Assembly: GCA_047967505.1 (NCBI GenBank)
Contig: CM106539.1
Source of the DNA: Dipteris shenzhenensis
Lineage: Eukaryota > Polypodiophyta > Polypodiopsida > Gleicheniales
Length of the DNA: 64,000 bases
Reading direction: 5' to 3' (one strand)
This document shows, piece after piece, positions 57,752 to 64,000 of the stretch. Every line of letters begins with the position of its first letter. Positions within the stretch are counted from its first letter, which is position 1. The position numbers and the translations under genes are program-made. Below the pieces are notes generated by a model. It was not told the origin of the DNA. It did no database searches and was given only the letters and a program-made list of their open reading frames with translations.

Positions 57752-59708
57752 ATGTGTGAAGTACACCAAGTTCCTTCCCCAATTGAATATGAAGGTGATG
57801 GCGACTCAATGGACATAAGTAGTGGAGATTTTGAAAGAGGTAAACCGTTTTTTCGAGATTCATTTCCAACTTCCTTTCAAAGATTTCACGCTGTTTTTCA
57901 ATCTAATATTCATGATAAATTTTGGTATATTTTAGTACTGTGATCTAATAGTTTTGATACAATCCTTCAGGTATGATGAACATGGCCGAATGTAAGAAAG
58001 AATACAAGGACGATGCTCAATCTCAAATTAACGATGCTCACTATTCGCGTCCTCGTTTAATATCACAATGTTTCCACCGATGTATTCTTCACGAAGTTCA
58101 TATTCTACAGATCCGAATGTGCACCCAGCACCTTGTCTTCTCCAAATGTTAGGATGATGTAGACGCTCAGATTGTTGTTGTGATTCTCCAAACAATAGGA
58201 GAATTTTCACCCGTATCGTTCGTGGACCTGAGATGCAAATAATAAAGGCCCCTTTCCCAGACCAATGTGCACACCGTTTTGCTATGGCTATGTCTGGCTT
58301 TGCCTCCCCTTCCCATCCCTCCACTCCCTCTCCTCCCCTTCTCGTCCCTTCCTCTCCCTCAATGTCTCCCCTTGCTCCACATGATTCATCAGCCTCCTCT
58401 CCCCCTAGCATCAAACGTAACGCCATCCTCACCCTCGACCTCAATTTTATAATATCCCCTATGTCGAGGATATCCCCGTCTCGGTAAACTACCAAAGTTT
58501 TAGAGCCTCCATCCCAATCTTGACCAAAAGGAGCTTTCAGAGTGGTATGGAATCAATATCACTCTGGTTGCTGGAGCTGATAGATAATACAGAGCTTAAT
58601 GCGTAGGGTCTAGGAGTGTTCATTGGCATTGGGACTGAAAGTGTCCAGTGCCAGATCTCCAGTTTTGTGTGCTGGAAGCTCATTGCGCAGTAAAATATAG
58701 CATCCAACTTTTGTTTTCCTTTTGTTTGTGACTTCAAAGCCAGTCACTGCTCACTAATAATTTGTCCACAAAAAACCTGCAATTTCATTGCTTACTTTTC
58801 TAATCGAGTCATTTTCCCAAAGATTTCCTACTTGCTTTCACAGCGCTCTATGGGAATCCAGACAGTATCTCATATGGCAACCGTTATTAATGATTCATGC
58901 TGTGTTGTCTCATAATTTCTTGAGAAATTCAAATCATTATGTGCTTTGGTGAGGCCAAACTGTGTACAAAGAGAATTTTACCCAACTTCTTCTTATCTAT
59001 CACGTGAACAAACTACCTCGCTCTCTTTCCTAATTTGCAAACGACATTCCAATTTCCCTACCTGCAGAGGAGTTGCAGGAATCAATAGGAAAAACCAATG
59101 AACGCTTATGTGGAGTAGAGGAGGCTCCACTATCTGATGTACAAGCACAACCTAAGAAATTGATGCCTGTAGCAAAGCAATATCCCGATGAAAATGAGTC
59201 GAATAAAGGTGTTTTTTTCTCCCACATTACAATCAATTATCAATCACTATAGCTTCCAATTTCGATTCTTTCTTTAGTCTTTGCTGCTTATATGGTGTCT
59301 TGATATTTATTTAGGCCATTCAATGCACGACAAAGCATCAAGAAGTTCCAGCAAGAAAGTAGTTGCTCCCAACAAACCCTTTAATCCGACCAAAGGTAAT
59401 CTACGTTTTTTAAAAAAAAGTTAATTTGCCGCATCAAATCTTTTGTTTTCTAGAAGTTTTTTTCCCAATTTCGCCTTTTACGTAGGCCTCTCCCCTCGAA
59501 TGAGAGATACAATGCATGCTCTGGTTGCGGGATGGTATGGTATCCGCATCAGGTACCTGCCTAGTAAAAACATCATTTCCAAAACCCTCGTCCATTGCAA
59601 GTATGCCTCTGAATCTTGCACCAAGGAAGGAGGGAGGTATCCGAAAGCACCCCAAGCCCACATTGAAGACTGCATTCCAAGCCGCAGCAAAGCAAGCATG
59701 TGGCGAGG
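57752..59708 (+). CDS. Hypothetical multi-exon gene, basic protein of unknown function
   Basis: Four exon candidates fit splice rules: 57752-57839 (MCEVHQVPSPIEYEGDGD), 59068-59208 (EELQESIGKTNERLCGVEE), 59315-59395 (HSMHDKASRSSSKKVVAPNK) and 59486-59708 (LSPRMRDTMHALVAGWYGIR). The first two internal exons are 141 and 81 nt, begin and end in phase 1, and have clean GT-AG borders. The product is Ser/Lys-rich in the middle; I recognise no domain. Later exons are not identified. An extra short exon near 57972 is possible but introduces a stop with the next one. Confidence 0.4.
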
Positions 59709-60599
59709 GTAAATTTTGATTCCTCTTTTTTTGCCTGCATTGTCGTTTTTTGCAAATGGGTTTTCATTGCTTTTTTTCCAATCTCCAATTCGCCAAGTAT
59801 CACGCGACAAAGGGTGCGAGACAAAAATAAAGTGTATAATGATTATAGACATTAAGCTGCCTATACCCGAGGAACAAAGTGGCTCCGAAGTTTTGGACGC
59901 CTAATGGAGCCTCATCTGCGGTTTTGTTTTAAAGTCTCCCCACAAAAGTATTCTAAGCTTCTATGTTTATACTTGTCAAGACCAATCGCATAAACCCTAG
60001 TTCTTTAATGCAACCAAACTACTTTGCATGGTATTGTCATGTCAATTTCTACCGCTCGATGGAAGGTTAGACGTTTCAAAGTATGCAGAGTAGTCTTTGT
60101 CTTTCTAGGGACGAAGTTGCAAGCCAAAGCATTCCACTTTAATAAAGACGTTTGGTAGCACAGCAGTAGTTTAAAAGCATTGAGAAGATGTAAAGAGAGT
60201 AAATGTATTTGTGCCCTCTCTAAACACTTTTGGTTGTAGCACCATCATTGTGTCAACATTTGTTGATTGCAAACACAACTCATTGTGTTACAGTTGCAAA
60301 TCAATGGCAAATTCAAGTTCAATGTTATGTAAAAAGAAATGAAACACTGGCTCGCTCTCTCTACGCTATTCTACACCAATCCGTTCATTTGCAGTTTCGT
60401 ATAATCAACTTTCTTCGTTTCACTTATAGTGATAGCTTCTATTTTGCTTGCGTGAGAAAACAGGAGATGCATTAACATCCCAATCATCATAGATTTGTCA
60501 TAGCATCATGGAAGACACCTACACACTCTTTGGTTCTTTTCATGTACTCGTGCTTACAAAGTACATTGTCCTTGATTTCTAGCGAGCTCAAACACTGCA
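59709..60599. other. No recognisable gene
   Basis: AT-rich, with short ORFs only; could be intron of the neighbouring hypothetical gene. Confidence 0.4.
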
Positions 60600-61620
60600 C
60601 ATCACATTCTGGAAATTGCCCCCGAAGAAATGTTGAGCTACCCACACGAGGTCCAATTAAAAAATGCAACCATTGATGGGAGCGGGGCCAATCAAGAGAA
60701 CATTCTCACACCCACAGGAGCACCAAATGTACTTGCTCTCCTAGTACTTCATATAAGCACACTCTCCGAGTTTGTTTCATACCACTTCGCTTTCGAGGGG
60801 AAAGCGCTTGCGAAATATGAAACCTTCAAAGCGAAGGATGTGCCTTACCCTGTGTACATGCGCATCGACTTCACAGACAGTGCGCCTGCTCAGAGACAAT
60901 CACTATGCATGTGCCTCCCCCATATGTCATGGAGTTTAAAGAAGTCTTCTAGGTGGATGAGTTTTATTGTGTGGAACGGCCTACGATAACCAAAAGAGCA
61001 CGTGATGAAGGAGGCACATCATCGTACTCTTTACGTGTCAATGCGACGATGAGAGTAATCAAGGGCGAGCCTTTCGAGGGACATATTTTGTTCGTCCCAG
61101 ACAATGTGATACGCCAGTATGCACCATGGGTTGCGAATCAGATGGAGAACATGAGGGCATCTTTCATGTCGGTCATTGACACAATCGCCTTTGTGATTGT
61201 TATAGTGGACTTAGATGGCCCTCCAATAGACCAGATCACTATCGCTAATAGCCCCAACCTAGAAGACCGTGCAACAGTGAGCAAAACTCAACTTAACATT
61301 TCCTTGGCCTTCTCCCCTCCCCCCCCCCTTGACATCTATTTTGATCCCCATGTTTTCTTCGCTAGCAACTTTCCTTCATTGCGGATAGATGCCAAACTCT
61401 TGCGTGCCTAGTGGAGGAATTTGTGGATGAGGGGATCATCATGTACGTAGTGAGGAACATATCTTACAAGCGTGCTAGGCATGCACTTGGTGTATTTTAC
61501 TTCACCATTCTCGGTGCAGTGCTCGAGGGGTGTCTGAGCACATCGCTTCATGATGCGTTCATTTGACAGGTGTCGCAAATGGGTTACAGAAATAAGGTAC
61601 GCAACATTGGCCAAGCCTAA
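60600..61620 (+). pseudogene. Broken coding region of unknown family
   Basis: Three frames join end to end with protein-like composition. HHILEIAPEEMLSYPHEVQL to PVYMRIDFTDSAPAQRQ covers 60.60-60.9 kb; MEFKEVF, a TAG, then DEFYCVERPTITKRARDEGG to LRIDAKLL covers 60.93-61.4 kb; EEFVDEGIIMYVVRNISYKR to LHDAFI covers 61.41-61.56 kb. The breaks look like single indels and one stop. I do not recognise it. It could be a domesticated or mobile-element gene, or exons misread through an intron. Confidence 0.4.
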
Positions 61621-62382
61621 TCTTGCCTTTGTTAAATCTGATACACTAAAAGTGCTTTAAGAAAATGTATGCTTCAAGTTGTTGGTGTCTTGCACTTCAT
61701 CAGCCTCAACAACCCCCTGACGGAATACCACTACGATTCTTGTGGCGGCTCCTGAGTTAGTAGAGACCCATCACAACCACATTGCTACACTTGTGATGGT
61801 GTGCATAGCATTTCACAGGTCCCATGCCTCAAAGGCTGTGTTGTGCTATGAGATGCTTCGTAGGTTGCGGTCCAGGTTTGTGGGCAACACGTTGATGAGG
61901 TTCTTGGCCTCCGGTTCCCTTTCCTTGAGTTTCATTCTCGAAGCATTATTGCCACGTGCTCAATCTTACTTGAGAAGAGGCCTATGGGGGAGTTAACTGT
62001 CAATAGTTCTGGCTTCATCACAAAGTTCAGTGAGAGTGTTTAGTAGCAATCTTCGCTGATGCTCCCAAGCCGATGTGAATACTCGTTCTCTGATTGTCTG
62101 CCACTTTCAATTTGTCTTTCCTGTACATATTTCATCCTTTCACCATGGTTTTTCACTTGTGTAGCCATAGTCATGACAAATCACTATGCATACTGGCACG
62201 TTTCGGCAAAAATACATCCACTGTAAAAATTTCCATCAAAATAAAGCTTCCTTTTATACATATAATACATTGCCTCCATTGCTCTTCATTGTCTGTCTCC
62301 ATCATGTCTCTCTTTGCCTGTAAGATGTGGCCCTTCCATATTGCAAACGAAACACACGTTCACCATAAAGCGCTCGCAGTTG

Positions 62383-62766
62383 CTATTTTCCAGTGAAATC
62401 ATCGTTTGCCACGTCTGTTTCCAAAAACTCTCCCGCCATAAAAATGCCATCTTGATTACATGTTAGCAACCTTCTCGCCACAGCCAAGGATGCACAGTAC
62501 CCTGTTTGCTTTTCAGGCTTCCTCCAATAGTTGATGTAAATTTTTTGGTACCGGTTCTGCTCTTCACGCTCGAGTCGACATAAGTACTCTCTCTTGCATT
62601 CCCTAAGGAAATATGTTTGGTGCCCACAAATGTATACATCCTTCTTCCGTACGGTTTCATTCGTGCACACGCATGCGAGCATAAATCGATATACAAAACA
62701 CCATTTTCTAGTGTAAATATATCCATTGTCAGAAAGTCCATGAAGGATAGTTACTGTTCCGCACAT
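62383..62766 (-). CDS. Hypothetical 127-aa Cys-rich ORF
   Basis: An open frame rich in Cys, Tyr and Arg (CGHQTYFLRECKREYLCRLE; EKQTGYCASLAVARRLLTCN). Upstream on the same strand (63080-62850) a further open stretch contains CTMPHGGKSVYGNGELIGDG, so it may be part of a longer broken gene. No family is recognised; chance cannot be excluded. Confidence 0.3.
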   Translation of the reverse strand: MCGTVTILHGLSDNGYIYTRKWCFVYRFMLACVCTNETVRKKDVYICGHQTYFLRECKREYLCRLEREEQNRYQKIYINYWRKPEKQTGYCASLAVARRLLTCNQDGIFMAGEFLETDVANDDFTGK

Positions 62767-63362
62767 GATGTGGCACCGAGTTGATTGTGTTAGCCTAGGA
62801 CCATGTTCGCTACCTCCGACACCAATACATAACCGTTTGGGAGTACAAACTATAAACCCACTTGGTGCACAATGCCATCAACTTCCCCCAACAATAAGGT
62901 CAATCGCCTACCATCTCCAATCAATTCGCCATTCCCATACACACTCTTTCCTCCATGGGGCATTGTGCATCCCGCGAGGCACGTTTGAAAAAATCCAATC
63001 CTGTTCCAATGGGGCTCACAAAACTGAGCTCGCCTTGCAAAACTTGAAAGTAAACGCAGAATTCTCAAAGAGGAACCCACGCAATACAGACCTGGTTACA
63101 TGTTTGCTAGCTCTGTATCCCGTAGGCTTGCATAAGACGATAATCGATATTCTTTGAGCTGAGTCCCCATGCTACACTAGCACGATGGCAGTAGCTACTG
63201 CTGCACTAGTTCCCTTGCGTGAGCCAATCACTGAACTAGCTACTACCAATGATTGAGCATTGCTGCAGCTCCAATAGTGTGGGGACATGCACATGTGGTT
63301 TGCTAATGCATGGAAGTGTTGCACATGATAATCATTCATTTATCATTTATTTATATGACAGT

Positions 63363-64000
63363 ATGTTACTGAACCGAATTCTGGATTTGGAAGAAGCAGA
63401 TGGTGACCAGCGCAAAGCCCTTTTGATTGACCAGTCCCTCCCACTCGTCATACCCATGCCATTATTGCAACTGAAAAGAAAACAGGGGTACAACATTTGG
63501 ACAAACGAAGACGAGCTTTATTTGAAAGAACTACTTGAACAAGGGTTGGACATCCCAGCTAAGGACATAGGGAGATCATACGAGCAGATCCATGTAGGCA
63601 ACCGCCACGATCTGAAAGCCACTTGCAACAAGATCTACAAGCTCAGGGCCGTTGCTTATCGAGCAAGCAAGACAACTATGTTTGAAGCCAACAAGCCAAA
63701 CAATCCAAAAACTCTCCAAGGAAGCAACATCCTCCCGCTTCCTAGAGAGGAGTTGCAGGAAGACTGCAGAACCGCTATTTGCAGGGAACAAAGAAGACTA
63801 AAAAAGGCACATCATACATACCGTCAAAAAATAGAGGACATGCCCAGTTTTGCTTGCACCTCTTGTGGCTGCCTAACTTTCAAGGCAAAGCTGAAGTGCA
63901 CAACAATTGACATTCTGATAGAGGAAGGCAACGACTTTGTCCAGAGCAATCTGTGGATTGTGTTACAACCAGCTCAAGAAGAACACGATCCCTGCACATT
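63363..64000 (+). CDS. Partial ORF with SANT-like segment and Cys cluster, runs off the window
   Basis: An ATG at 63363 follows a splice-acceptor-like TTTATTTATATGACAG, and 212 codons stay open to the window end. Residues ~42-95 (YNIWTNEDELYLKELLEQGL to RHDLKATCNKIYKL) have the spaced aromatic/basic pattern of a Myb/SANT-like helix set. A basic helix (RREQRRLKK-like) follows, then FACTSCGCLTFKAKLKC, a possible zinc site. A similar Cys segment precedes Rep in some Helitron proteins, so a Helitron N-terminus is one option, a nuclear DNA-binding protein another. Confidence 0.45.
   Translation, partial: MLLNRILDLEEADGDQRKALLIDQSLPLVIPMPLLQLKRKQGYNIWTNEDELYLKELLEQGLDIPAKDIGRSYEQIHVGNRHDLKATCNKIYKLRAVAYRASKTTMFEANKPNNPKTLQGSNILPLPREELQEDCRTAICREQRRLKKAHHTYRQKIEDMPSFACTSCGCLTFKAKLKCTTIDILIEEGNDFVQSNLWIVLQPAQEEHDPCT

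Noticed and set aside
58028-58495. 155-aa minus-strand ORF between candidate exons
   Set aside because: It has an open frame with some regular-looking segments but low-complexity Gly/Glu content and no recognised motif. It overlaps the intron of the plus-strand candidate gene, so I could not support either strand well enough to annotate it.
1-64000. CRISPR arrays, bacterial operons, rRNA or tRNA genes
   Set aside because: No regularly spaced direct repeats with unique spacers, no Shine-Dalgarno gene strings, and no cloverleaf or rRNA signature seen; all gene content is plant nuclear or transposon-derived.

Overview
The window looks like nuclear DNA from a land plant with a large, retrotransposon-rich genome. 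The evidence is Ty1/copia elements primed by initiator tRNA-Met, Ty3/gypsy elements including a chromovirus, a hAT transposase with DUF659 and dimerisation domains, a Helitron Rep relic, an L1-like LINE, and many (GA/CT)n tracts. The size of one host intron points to a fern, lycophyte or gymnosperm rather than a compact angiosperm. That placement is inference; the sequence contains no direct taxonomic marker.

The one host gene I recognise with confidence lies on the minus strand. It is an RMT2-type ankyrin-repeat/SAM-dependent methyltransferase in three exons: 56338-56020, 20764-20369 and 20259-19952. The exons have GT-AG borders, agreeing phases and add up to exactly 341 codons. Intron 1 is therefore about 35.3 kb and contains most of the window.

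Layout, left to right: a Ty1/copia RNase H tail and LTR start (4-~883); a decayed Helitron Rep without helicase (~2.15-3.67 kb); gene-poor DNA with GA tracts, a copia-type LTR/PBS end and a ~180-bp tandem repeat (3.7-10.2 kb); a minus-strand Ty3/gypsy relic with LTRs, gag, protease and integrase but no reverse transcriptase, plus a decayed coiled-coil ORF beyond integrase (10.28-19.24 kb); then the 3' exons of the methyltransferase.

Inside intron 1 (20,765-56,019) are ORF1-type LINE fragments; an L1-like LINE with tandem 5' monomers, ORF1 and ORF2; a 6,315-bp copia element with identical 200-bp LTRs inserted into the LINE endonuclease (target duplication GTACG); a non-autonomous LTR element inserted beside a gypsy integrase fragment; a hAT transposase gene split by a plus-strand chromovirus; and a further minus-strand gypsy relic. 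The promoter part of the chromovirus LTR is homologous to the LINE 5' monomers, so two unrelated retroelement classes share a promoter module.

Upstream of the methyltransferase (56.4-64.0 kb) I see a possible small multi-exon gene, a broken coding region of unknown family, and an ORF running off the right edge with a SANT-like segment and a Cys cluster. None of these is assigned to a family with confidence.
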